Positions 51,573 to 63,585 of a stretch of 64,000 nucleotides of DNA are shown here, one piece after another (position 1 is the stretch's first letter; each line of letters begins with the position of its first letter). This DNA comes from Micropterix aruncella (Eukaryota > Arthropoda > Insecta > Lepidoptera > Micropterigidae): the NCBI GenBank assembly GCA_944548615.1, contig OX155951.1:24548915-24612914 (forward strand). Reading direction: 5' to 3'. The translations under genes were made by a program, and so were the position numbers. The notes below the pieces were generated by a model that saw only the letters and a list, made by a program, of their open reading frames with translations, ran no database searches and was not told the origin of the DNA.

Positions 51573-53411
51573 ATGAGAGAGTATAAGAGAAAGTCAGAGC
51601 GGGCAACACAAAGCCAAGAGGTGTATGAGTTAGCTGCAGCTGAAGTTTTAGAAAACAACTGTAGTATTCGGAAAGCGAGTCAGAATTTCGGACTATGTCA
51701 CGTATCTCTTTACAGATACATTAAGAAAAAGAAGAATAATGGAAATCTAAAAGTTGGCTATGTTAAACCTAGACAAGTATTCACTGCAGAAGAAGAAGGT
51801 AAATTGTCTTCCTATATCCTTAAGTGCGCCGAAATATATTTCGGACTACTTCCCATGGAAGTAAGGAAACTAGCTTACCAATGCGCTGTGCAACTTAGTA
51901 ATAAAAATATTCCTACTTCTTGGCGTCAAAATAACATGGCTGGTCCTGACTGGTTTCAAAATTTTATGCTCAGAAATCCTCACCTGTCTTTAAGGACACC
52001 AGAAGCGACGTCACTAAGTCGAGCAACATCTTTCAATAAGACTAACATTAATGCTTTCTTTGAAATATATCAACGACTTCTCCAAAAATACGAATTTACT
52101 GCTTCTCGAATATGGAACATCGATGAAACCGGGGTCACGACAGTTCAAAAACCTAAGAAAATAGTAGCTGCTCGTGGCCAAAAGCAAGTTGGAGCTATCA
52201 CATCGGCTGAAAGAGGAACCCTTGTAACAGTTGCTTGTGCTTGTAACGCTGCGGGTAATTTTACCCCACCGATGTTCATTTTCCCCCGACTCAAATATTC
52301 TGAAATGTTTATTCGCGGTGGGCCTCCAGATTGCATTGGAGCTGGCAATTCTTCGGGGTGGATGACAGAAAAAGAATTTCTGATGTTTATTGATCATTTT
52401 ACCAAACACGCAAAAACCCACCAAGGAAGAGCCAGTTTTGTTACTTCTCGATAATCATATTTCACATGTGAATATTGGAGTTGTAGAAAAGTCCAAAGAA
52501 AACAATGTTATCATGTTATCGTTTCCACCCCACTGCTCCCATAATTTGCAACCTTTAGATGTAGGAGTCTATGGCCCCTTTAAAAATTACACAAACAGAG
52601 CACAGACAGCATGGATGCATAATAATCCAGGAAAGACGATGACTATTTATGATATCCCAGGTATAGTTAAGGAGTCATTACCGCTCGCCTTAAACCCTGC
52701 GAATATTACGAATGGATTTAAAGCTTCAGGTTTATGGCCTTTGAATGCTGATATTTTCCAAGACAGTGACTTTGCGCCGTCTTATGTCACCGACCGTCCA
52801 GATCCTACTGAAGAACCCGAAAATGCTGTAGATGTAACTGAAAATTTAACATTGGATCTCGAAAACCCAGAACTATTAGATTCTGCCCCTGAATTGGATA
52901 TTAGCACCACGGAAATTATAAGTTACATCAAAACCGCGAATGAACCAACTCCGAGTTGCTCAGGTGTACAAAAATTTTTTTCGCCATCGAAGATCAGACC
53001 TTTACCAAAGGCGCCACCGCGGAAAACAAACACAACAAGCAGACGCAAAAGAAAATCTACTGTTTGACGGATACTCCTGAAAAGGAAGCTTTACGAATGG
53101 AATATGAAGAAAAGATGAAGAAAAAACAGAAAAAAGATGATAAAGATAAGAGCAAACGAAAGGAGAAGGGGAAAGGCAAAGGTAAATCAACGAAAAATAA
53201 AAATGAAGTGGAAAGAGTTAAAAAAAGGGTTTTATGTTCAGATTCAGAATCTGAGTCTGAAGAGTGGTATTGCCTAGTTTGTCATAAAGCTTATAAAGAT
53301 TCAAATAAATGCGATTGGGTACAATGTATTGTTTGCAAGATGTGGGCACATGAACGATGTGTCACAGGAGACACAATTTTTTTTGTTTGTATCAATTGTA
53401 ACGTCAGATGA
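51573..53411 (+). pseudogene. pogo-type transposase of element B with PHD-like zinc finger (two frameshifts)
   Basis: This transposase cuts and pastes element B. It starts at the ATG at 51573. An N-terminal helix-turn-helix (VYELAAAEVLENNCSIRKAS, then LCHVSLYRYIKKKK) is followed by a CENP-B-like DNA-binding region (WRQNNMAGPDWFQNFMLR). The catalytic DDE_1 domain carries all three Asp: WNIDETGVTT, LLLLDNHISH and CSHNLQPLDVGVYG. A long acidic linker and a Lys-rich stretch follow, then a C-terminal PHD-like finger: WYCLVCHKAYKDSNKCDWVQC, IVCKMWAHERC and FVCINC. Two one-base indels break the frame. One lies in an A-run near 52417, the other in the T-run near 53064. Both are in homopolymers, so they may be sequencing errors or mild decay. 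The stop is at 53409-53411. Confidence 0.9.
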
Positions 53412-53748
53412 GGATTGAATTTAATCATAAAGAAACTTATCCAAAGGTTTATTATTGTATACGATACTTTGTAAGATGTAAGGTATAAGAAAGAGATAAT
53501 TACTAGATTTCATTTAGAGGTACATAATTTAATGTACTGTTATTTTAAAGTGCCACGTTGATTATAAGGATTGTCTTGCGAAATAAGATAAATAGTTAAT
53601 AAGAAATCTTTTATATTGATTAGTTAAAAACTAAATTTCAGTTAATTATTTGATAAAGATTACATGTTAAGTATAGAAAAAGTTTATTTTGTTTCTAACG
53701 AACAAACAATAAATAGTCAAAGGTGTCATATTTTCGTTTTTTATTATT

Positions 53749-53983
53749 GTTACTACTTGCCCCAATAGATGTTACAACAAACCCCAGCATGGGGGTAAAT
53801 TGTAACATCCCGCTTTCTTTATATAAATATTTATTTTGAAATAATTACCTACAGTTTTGGTATTTTTTTTACTTGATTTAATAGAGGAAGAGTTAAAGTA
53901 TCAATTTATGTTTAATTACTGCTAATTTAACCGATAGATCTGAAGATATATAAGTTTTTCTGAAAATTGTTACAACAAGCCCC
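53749..53983. repeat. right subterminal motif array of element B
   Basis: Inverted copies at 53749-53763, 53771-53785 and 53969-53983, and a direct copy at 53792-53806, of the GGGGC(A/T)(A/T)GTTGTAAC-like word. Confidence 0.7.
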
Positions 53984-54289
53984 TCTCTCCCCTACTTGTC
54001 TGTTCTCAAAGCGTCAATATAACCACAAATGTATCGATAAATGTGTATGCATATAGTGTGAGGGGGTGGTCCGTCTCACCTCTCGATTTAGGAGAGATGG
54101 ACCAGGTTTGTTACAGGTGAGACGGACCAATAAAAAATCGCTTTTTTTTAGATTTTAGTATATGGGGACTGTGGAGCTGATACGTGATATGAGGTTTTTG
54201 TGTATAATGAGGTTCTATTGTTGCATTTCTAGAAATGTTTTCAACATATGTGAGAAAAAAGGTGGTTTGTAGGGGAAAATAGACTGAGG

Positions 54290-55447
54290 TTGATCAAACG
54301 AATGCTGATAAGGCTTGTGCTGGTGGGATGGGAATCATTGAAGCAGCAAGAATGGAATACCGAAAACAATGTCTAAGCGGAGGTTACAGAATAAAAAGTT
54401 TTCAAAACAGATGTTCTTGGACCGAGTTGTGTATTAACACCTGAGAATGAGGAGAAGACTTTTTCACCCATATAAAATCTTCAGAAAAAAAAACTCACGA
54501 GATACCCAGTTTGGAAAATGGCATATAGTTTCACAGTGCAACTGGGTCTCAAGCAAAATTTTCCCCAAGAAATAAATGGCGGGTTACGGGTGGTCGAAAA
54601 CCTTTCTAAGTAGAAATAAGGACCTTTCTATTGGGAGGTAAGAAGCCGTGTCTGTAGCTCAGGAAAACGCTTTAACAAAGATTTTGTAGGCAATTAATTT
54701 TTATTAACAGAAGACGTCTTAATGAAAAATAGCCTGTTCAATAAACCAGGGCCCATATTTAATATGGACGAAACAGTTCTGCAATTGAATAATAAACCAG
54801 GGAATGTAGTTTCTATAAAAGGCTCAAAGAGCGTGCCTACAATCACCTCAGGTGAAAAGGGAGGAACTATTTCGGTTATCACTTGTTTAATTATAAAGAG
54901 AAAATTTTCTTCCACCCTATTGTATATTGAAAGGGAAAAATAAGAAACCCGAATTTCAAGACGGTATGCCACCTGGCTCTGTTGTAGCAATGTCACAATA
55001 ATCTCCATATGTCAGTTCTGATTTATTTTTTGACTGGTTACAAAATCATTTCTTGCCCTGTAAGCCGCCTGGTCAATTTATGATATTTCTGGATGGACGT
55101 TCATCGCATTGCAGCAAAAGAGAAATGTTGGAGTTTGATGAGGAAAACGAAATAATCCTGATTTTTTTCATAGTCATGCAAAACACTTTCTTCAACCGTT
55201 GAATAAAACCTTCGTTAAATCCCTGAAGTCATTGTATTACGATGAATGCAATAAGTTTATAACAAGTAATCCATCAAAAAAATTGACACGATTACACTGT
55301 GGAAAAGTTTTGGCGTCAGCTTGGAATACATTAGCTTCAGTGAGCAATGGAGAATCGGGTTTCTCGGCAACTGGAATCATACCAATTAATAAAAATGCTA
55401 TTTCAGACTGTGAAATGCTATTTCTTGATATCGGACAATCCCAGTAA
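54290..55447 (+). pseudogene. decayed pogo-type transposase of element A
   Basis: A helix-turn-helix-like piece (GMGIIEAARMEYRKQCLSGG at about 54328) opens the remnant. FNMDETVLQLNNKPGNVVS at 54760-54815 is the first catalytic Asp block. GSKSVPTITSGEKGGTISV follows. In another frame FMIFLDGRSSHCS (about 55076-55115) holds the second Asp. The third block reads FLQPLNKTF at 55185, where the usual LQPLD has Asp changed to Asn. The final part, GFSATGIIPINKNA (55360 on), is the usual end of the DDE region. There are several stops and frameshifts, so the element cannot make transposase. It is clearly more decayed than element B. Confidence 0.85.
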
Positions 55448-56232
55448 TGATACAGAGCAAAAAGTTATTACAATCAACAAATATACAAGACTAATAAACG
55501 TCCAGCAAAATAATTTTAGAGATCAACCTTTCACCAGCATTCAGCCAACTACCACACAACCTAAAATTAGTATACCAAAAGAGGAAACTGGTAAAAATAT
55601 TATACCGAAAAGGCAACGTCAGGTAAGGTATTGGAGTATAGTTTCTCCAATCCCCAGCAAAGAAAATACTGCAAGTGTTCGTCGCAGGGCCACAAAACAA
55701 GCTCAAATATTGAACTCGACTCAAAATATATTAAATTTGAAAGCAAGGCGTCTAGAAAGGAGGTACCTATAACTAAAATAAAGAAAAGGACTGGAAATAA
55801 GAGACGAAATGAGTATCAAAGAAGAACATAAAATCAGGAAAGAATAAATAGAGAAGCAAAAGAAGAGTAGTTATTGATATTTTTAATTTTTAATTAATGT
55901 CATTTTATTTTTAGTTATTGTTATTTTAACATTTAGATTTTTGTAATATGCAAAATTTGGAAAATGTATTTTTTAGTTTTATTTTTATTAGGTCCATCTC
56001 TCCTTAGTGGGTGGTCCAACTCACCCATACAGTGTGGGAGAGTTGGACCAATGCTATCTTTTGTTTGATCACAAATTTTACCTTTAAGAAAGCGTCGCTT
56101 TGCCATATAAATAGTATAAATGGTTCATTAATAAATGTATATTGATGTAACGCCCTAAGCGTGCGTTTTAATTATTCAGGGAAATAATACGAGGGTGCCA
56201 AAAAAAGTGGTCCATCTCTCCTGAACTTACCC

Positions 56233-56512
<280 letters not shown>

Positions 56513-56712
56513 NNNNNNNNNNNNNNNNNNNNNNNNNNNNNNNNNNNNNNNNNNNNNNNNNNNNNNNNNNNNNNNNNNNNNNNNNNNNNNNNNNNNNNNN
56601 NNNNNNNNNNNNNNNNNNNNNNNNNNNNNNNNNNNNNNNNNNNNNNNNNNNNNNNNNNNNNNNNNNNNNNNNNNNNNNNNNNNNNNNNNNNNNNNNNNNN
56701 NNNNNNNNNNNN
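56513..56712. other. assembly gap (200 N)
   Basis: Exactly 200 undetermined bases, which suggests a fixed-size placeholder rather than a measured length. Confidence 0.99.
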
Positions 56713-56713
56713 A

Positions 56714-57478
56714 CTTACATTAAATGTTGGCAAAACAAAATACATCCCATTTAGCATCGATGTAAGAGGCCAGCCGGATGATCACCATCATCTTATCATT
56801 CACGACTGCAAGAGAGATGCCACGTGTCGTTGTCAGCCAATCGGACCAGTCAGAGAGATAAAATATCTCGGAATAATTATAGATAGACACCTACGGTGGG
56901 AATTACATACCGAGTGTCTAGTGAAAAGACTAAGGAAACTGATATATATATTTATTCAATTGCGAGATATTCTCGGCCTGCCCTATTTAAAAATTATATA
57001 TTACGCTATATGCCAATCTATAATGACATACGGTATACTTGGATGGGGAGCTTGCGGAAAAACCCTCCTCCAGAAAGTGAACGTTGTCCAAAAGGCAATA
57101 ATTAGAATCATGTTAAGGAAGCCTAGGCGTTATCCTTCTGACGACCTGTATGTTGAGGCACAATTACTTGATTTGAGGCAGTTGTATTGCCTCAAAGCAA
57201 TAATTCATCTTAAAAACAACAATGAAGACGAATATTGTGTTTCTCCGGAAAACAGGGAGAGATCAGGTCGTTATAAGGGAAACTTTGAAGTGCCGAAACG
57301 TCTAACGTCTTTTGGACAACGTCATTACAGCTTTCTTGCTCCAAGAATGGTTAATATCATGAGTAAAGAGAACATATTGGAAATTAGCAGCAATCAACAA
57401 AAATATCACCTTACATCATGGTTAATAAACCTTGGTAGGAGAGAGACCGAGAAAACATTCATCACAATTTTAAAATAA
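56714..57478 (+). pseudogene. CR1/jockey-like reverse transcriptase, C-terminal part, 5' end in gap
   Basis: The frame is open from the end of the gap to a stop at 57476-57478 (254 codons). It reads LTLNVGKTKYIPFSI, then REIKYLGIIIDRHLRWELH (end of the RT palm and thumb), ICQSIMTYGILGWGACGKT, KAIIRIMLRKPRRYPSDDLY, and RHYSFLAPRMVNIM near the end. These are typical of CR1/jockey RT C-termini. The missing N-terminal part (endonuclease and RT fingers) is either in the gap or was replaced by the (TA)n array. The 3' UTR extends to a (AATA)n tail at 57838-57870. It could be a live ORF end, but it is incomplete here. Confidence 0.85.
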
Positions 57479-58001
<523 letters not shown>

Positions 58002-58074
58002 TAGAATTGATCAATAAGATGATTATAAAGTAAATAATTATAAAAGCCACTTACATCGTGACGAAGGATTCCCT

Positions 58075-58929
<855 letters not shown>

Positions 58930-59510
58930 TAAGTAAGGTAATTGATAAAAACAATTCCTGAAACTGTTTCTGTTGTAATAATATTCTTGTGTCAAATCAG
59001 ATGTTGACAGTAACAACAAGTCACAAATATGTTGCTCAGTTAGTGATGTGCGTTATTTATTTTTTACAAGATTTGAAAAAACATTTTCACAAACATATTA
59101 TGTTGACCCGAAACTCCGAACTACCAGGTGAGTTATTTCAGGACAGTCTTCTCTCTACTTACAGAATTCTTCAAAATCTTCGGGAGAATTTTGTGTCGAA
59201 GATACTTTTTTGGCAACATTATTTTGCAGTTCAGTAAGTTCCAATCGAATATTGGCAGGATAACTAATTATTGAATTTAAACTGATCATGAAGGGGTTTA
59301 TAGAAAAATATATATTTTATACTCTAAAAGTTCTGAAATCTGCTGTCAAACGACTGTAATAAGCATCTAATTTTAGATTCTTACTTAGGGCGATATTGAG
59401 CTTCTCTTTCAAATCTTTGAGAGTGGGAAAAGGGTCATTTTTTGTGGCTAAATTAATTAAAAACAGATTAAATTTAGCTTTGAATCTGCTTATCAAATTT
59501 AACAAAGTTT
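58930..59510 (-). pseudogene. hAT-type transposase C-terminal remnant
   Basis: On the minus strand, from 59505: MLNLISRFKAKFNLFL, then KLDAYYSRLTADFRTF, then a decayed stretch, then FGST-stop-YVCENVFSNLVKNK and RTSLTEQHICDLL at about 59090-59000. This is the hAT dimerisation region: 'FGS.Y.CE..FS......K.R..LT..H'. It resembles the SCAND3/ZBED-like branch. At least three stops and a frameshift are present. No zinc finger or catalytic Asp blocks were found upstream. Confidence 0.7.
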
Positions 59511-59984
59511 AAATTGAACAACCTTTGCCTTGTAATTTTAGATTCAAAATATAGAAGTAATTCGTTACGTCAGGGTACGGTTTATCAAGATTATTATGAT
59601 TTTGCTTATAATCCCTTTCTAAATTACTTTTGCAATATCTACTGTAGTGAAAAAAGTAAACATATTTGTTATTTTAAGTCGCGCCTTGTTTTCAATAAAA
59701 CAATATTTATTTTCCCGTTTACAATAAAAACATGGTACCACTCTGTCGAATTCTACATACTTGATTTGCTGTGAGCGATACTGATTTGCTGTGAGCGATG
59801 CTGTGAGCGATACCACATTTTTTTCTTTTTAGAATATGGATCTAATATGAAAACTTTAATTAGCTAATTATTAATAAATGCGGGCGGGATAGTTGACAAG
59901 GTGACCGAGCGCAAGGTACTACTCATTTTTTCCGCGGCACGCGTAAGTTTTTCAACTGGGCAGAAATTTCTAACTTGTTTGCGT
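59511..59984. other. AT-rich sequence with a short direct repeat
   Basis: TGATTTGCTGTGAGCGAT occurs twice at 59761-59800, with a third partial unit. Nothing else was recognised. Confidence 0.4.
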
Positions 59985-59988
59985 TTAA

Positions 59989-60739
59989 CCCGGCGAGGAT
60001 GTGGTTCAAAAAGGGTACTTTAAGAATCAGGAGGGCCATCATGACCCTGTATTTCATTTATTTTTTTGAAGTATTTATTTGTATGTAATAAGAAACGACA
60101 CGAATGAAACTTACCTACAAACACGTCAATAAATAAATATTTTTTACAAAAAAATGCCATTATGCGTAGAAAAGTTTTATTATTTTGAACATACAAAAAG
60201 TCAAAAAAATAATCAACTTAGGCAGGGGTCTCCGTTACATATTTAAAAAAATAAAAAAAAACAAGCTATTTCATAAAACTCATATATTTTCAAGGCACTG
60301 TACAAGAGATCATTCTCGTTACAAAATTACTATTTCAGTCTTGTATATAAATCATCTCTCACCTTAGCACTCGGTTGACAGAGCGGAACAACGTGTTCTT
60401 GACCAATGTACGAATGCCACATTTCGCAAACATTTATATATCTTCATCATAAACATACATTTTCAACATTGCATAGTACACTGTCAGAGGCCATTTTTTG
60501 GCAAATGGCACAAAATTGCTACGTCGTGGTTGTGGAAGGGTCATAAAAACCCTTTTTGCGTTCGCGATCTTCTATCTCCATCCGCAGGCGACGGCCGACT
60601 GAGCGGTATCTCGCAGAGGGAAGGAAAATTCAAAAGCTCTAGCTGCTGAGAAGTTCGCCAGCATGCGATCGCTGGACAAAATACTGCACACAAAACAAAA
60701 TGAGCAGGGTTAAATTGACCCCTCCACATCCTCGTCGGG
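59989..60739. mobile_element. piggyBac-like non-autonomous element, 751 bp
   Basis: The left end CCCGGCGAGGATGTGG and the right end CCACATCCTCGTCGGG are inverted repeats with one mismatch in 16. TTAA flanks both sides at 59985-59988 and 60740-60743. The TTAA duplication with CCC...GGG ends is the signature of the piggyBac superfamily. No transposase is inside. Confidence 0.85.
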
Positions 60740-60749
60740 TTAAAATTCG

Positions 60750-60774
60750 TCCGCGGGCCATAGTGTGGCCCGCG
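60750..60774. repeat. GC-rich stem-loop
   Basis: CCGCGGGCCA and TGGCCCGCGG form 10 bp arms around a 5-base loop, just outside the piggyBac-like element. Confidence 0.6.
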
Positions 60775-61029
60775 GTTAAGCAGGGGTTAAGCAGCCTTGG
60801 TCTAGGTCTAGTTGGTGGTACGATTTTGTCTCACTTTCATATGGTCGCATAAATGAATGTATACAGCTATATTTTTCACTTACTTACCATTAATGTTTGT
60901 TTGTAACTATTATGTATATACAACAATCTGCATACCCAGTTCTTTCCTTGTACATTACTTATTAAAATAAATTGAATAAAATTTTGTGTGCATTCTTCAA
61001 GTTATTTTATACTAAGTTTAATCTCAGAT
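60775..61029. other. AT-rich spacer, nothing recognised
   Basis: No supported feature was found. Confidence 0.35.
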
Positions 61030-61640
61030 TTAATGTGCCACATTATGGTCGAGTCATCTGCGGCTCGAGCGGCCGGAAAAGCTAATTAGAAAAGCAATTC
61101 CGCTGAGTGGGTCAATTTGGCCAATTAAACAAAAAACACGCACGGGGACAGAAGCCTTCAATGGCCAAATAATACCTCCTTTCCGAGTCGCGGGGGAAAT
61201 TAAAAAAAAAGAAAAACAGAAAAGGAAGATAGCGTAATTCACTTAATTATAAAAGCTTTCGTTTTTTCCCGAGCGGAGGCTGAGGACCGCCCGGCAATTA
61301 CGAAATTTCCGATGCAGCGGCAGTCATTTTCCGGATAGTAATTATTTTGTGGTGCGTAAGACGCCGCGGCGGCGCGGGCCGAAAATAATTGGGAAATCCG
61401 CCGCAAGCGGAGCCATGGGAAATAATCGCAATAAGGGTCGCTGAAAAATAGACACGCTCCAATTTGGGTCTCGAGTCAACTTTCCCGTTTCTTTCAAAGC
61501 GAACGCCATCAAGTCGCCGGGCCCACATTTACATTAGCCCAAATTAAAATAAAAAATGAGCACTCGGCAGCGGGCGACCGACCGACCGGCTTCAGCCTCA
61601 CCACTGCCACAGATTAATCACCTATTGTGTGCTTTCAGAA
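61030..61640. other. GC-rich island, possible conserved noncoding block
   Basis: A unique-looking segment that mixes CG-rich runs with AATTA-type words (GGCCAATTAAAC, GAAAATAATTGGG). The frames on the minus strand have no domain. Confidence 0.4.
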
Positions 61641-61725
61641 CAGATTCGACTCGACCAGAATACGACAGATCGACACATTCTTCGCTATAAGCAGAAAAAG
61701 GCAGATACATTTACCGATAGGTATC

Positions 61726-62830
61726 TAACGGTTCCGTACAGCTTGGGCCTGATGACATATTTGTTATTTCAAGTCTGTTAAACCCACGATTCAACTCCCA
61801 TCCGGTAACCTTCTCAAAGAGGGGCAGGACTCTGTAAATCCTGACAAGGCTTTGTCGTGGGCAGGTTATCAGTTGTTCCAATATGTGAGAACACCTCGGG
61901 CGATACTGGGCGGTTTGCGCATCTTACGGATTTTACCACAGACTCTGACTCCGGCGAAAAACAGCAAGGGGTGTGTCTGGAAACGTACGGTTCCTAAGCA
62001 GCGTGGATGGTTGTTGACCTAATGTCAGCTACCATTAAGACGATCCGTTGGCGACCCGTTTGTTTACTGCTACAGATACCCATACTGCAACAGATACCCA
62101 TAATATTTGGTCTTCTTCTTATTATTATTATTATTAGGATGCCTCTCCAACTAACGAAGGTTGGCAGTCAGCTATTCATACTTTTTTTGTCCTTCGCCAG
62201 GCAAAGCAATTCGGCGACACTCGTAATCCCGGTCAAATCTCGAATATTCCGCAACCAAGATTTTCGTCTACGGCCTGGTCTCCTCTTCCTTGCAACTTTC
62301 CCATCATAATGAGTTGCAGGAGTTCGTACCTGTCGTGCCTAAGCACGTGACCCAGGTATAAAACTTTGCGCTGTTTAATGGTCTGCCAAAGGTGACTGTT
62401 TGATAATGACGGGCAAAGAGCGCCACGGTCGGCGATAAATTCAAACTAAATTACCGCTAACATAGGTAGAGACAGCGCAAACGACTTCGAATCTGTGACT
62501 AGACTGAAGGACGGAGAAATCAGTCCAAAACTGGTAGTGAGGGTACGGACAAATCTGGTAGTCGGCTTGCTAAATTCATTTCCCAGTGCCTTGCGGTAAG
62601 GCGTTAGACTTTCACAAGCGAGTTGGCATAGCTAGACGGTGGACTGTATTGTCTCTGTCTAGTCTCTACGTTCACTTAAGGTTGAAAGAACGATAAACAT
62701 CGTTATACCTTCCTGGGGTGAAGGGTTCGCCCTTTGTAGGGGACAGCTCCAAAGACCATGATAGATTAAAGCATTTATCGCTGCGCTCCTCGCACCCAGC
62801 GATGGCTCGCGGATACGTTTAAGATGAGGG
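61726..62830 (-). repeat. GC-rich repeat family R-A, copy 3 (inverted, interrupted)
   Basis: The reverse complement matches copies 1 and 2 across their length: ATCAGGCCCAAGCTG at one end, GGGCGGTTTGCGCATC, GGACGGAGAAATCAG with CCAAAACTGGTAG, GCGGTAAGGCGTTAGA, and GAAAGAACGATAAACATCG with CTTCACCCCAGG at the other end. It is interrupted at about 62092-62408. Past 62760 a further 75 bases match the reverse complement of 63500-63585. Confidence 0.8.
62092..62408 (-). pseudogene. 5'-truncated RTE-like element inserted in R-A copy 3
   Basis: On the minus strand WQTIKQRKVLYLGHVLRHDR, then YELLQLIMMGKLQGR, is the conserved RTE C-terminal block ('+.LGHV.R...Y.LL..I..GK..G+R'). The rest degenerates (frameshift), with FAWR and QPSLVGEAS near the end. 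A (TAA)n-like tail follows at 62116-62138. It interrupts the match to R-A, so it is a later insertion. Confidence 0.75.
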
Positions 62831-63492
62831 TGGCTAATGAAATTAGTATAGGGACATAATAACATGTTATGCTTCAAATAAACGTTTTTATTTGTAGAAA
62901 CTTGGCAAGTGTGATAAAAAATCTACCTTTAAAGTACCTAGGTTATTTATCTTTCGCCATGAATATTGGGGAAAGATACCTACTGAGGCAAGTAATTTTA
63001 CATGTTAATTAATGGGTCTGCCTATTGTCTAGTTTTCGTAATTAATTTTCATGTGACACTTTATTTCTTAATTAGGTGATTATAATGACGAACGGCCAAT
63101 ATACATATACAGATGTGAAAACTGACTGTTTCTAACGTGATAAAGTAACATTTTGGTAGATTTTTATAAACGGTATTTGCCTTTGCTTATTAGGTAATAA
63201 GTTTTATTTTATTATATGGTGTATACAAATAGACGGATAGACGTTCGAACAGACAGCAAGACACCGACATTTCCCCAATAGAGTTCCTTCATTCATTTCG
63301 CTATGGAAAAAAACAGGCTGAGTGCAGTCTCCTGAAAAAGGTGTGTTTGACGAAGTGGGTTTAGTTCTCCTACTTGTACGTTACAGATATATGTACCTAC
63401 TGATAAATACATTTTAATAATTCACAAGCCGCTCTTAGTGCTTTTTGTCATATTTGAAAGCACACAAAATCACTAACGTCGATACATTCGAC
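62831..63492. other. AT-rich sequence, nothing recognised
   Basis: Contains a short (AGACGGATAGACG)-like stretch near 63228. No gene was found. Confidence 0.4.
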
Positions 63493-63530
63493 CTCCTAGT
63501 ACCATGCGAGCCAGCGCATGGTACTAGGAG
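63493..63530. repeat. perfect stem-loop, 16 bp arms
   Basis: CTCCTAGTACCATGCG (63493-63508) and its exact complement (63515-63530) flank a 6-base loop, AGCCAG. Confidence 0.9.
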
Positions 63531-63585
63531 CGAAGCGATAAATGCCTTTTCTCTATCATGGTCTAGCTGGCTTAGTAGAGCTAAG
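63500..63585 (+). repeat. fragment related to the flank of R-A copy 3
   Basis: GCGAGCC...AGGAGCGAAGCGATAAATGC and TCTATCATGGTCT match the reverse complement of 62745-62830, so the two lie as an inverted pair about 700 bp apart. Confidence 0.65.

Larger units (their letters stand above)
51096..53992 (+). mobile_element. pogo-like DNA transposon B, nested in element A
   Basis: The left end GGGGAGCGAGGGGCTTGTTG and the right end (mirror, ending at 53992) match in inverted orientation with one mismatch over 24 bases. TA flanks them at 51094-51095 and 53993-53994. Length is 2,897 bp. One transposase gene fills the centre. Nine copies of a GGGGC(A/T)(A/T)GTTGTAAC-like word lie in the two noncoding ends. 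Confidence 0.94.
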
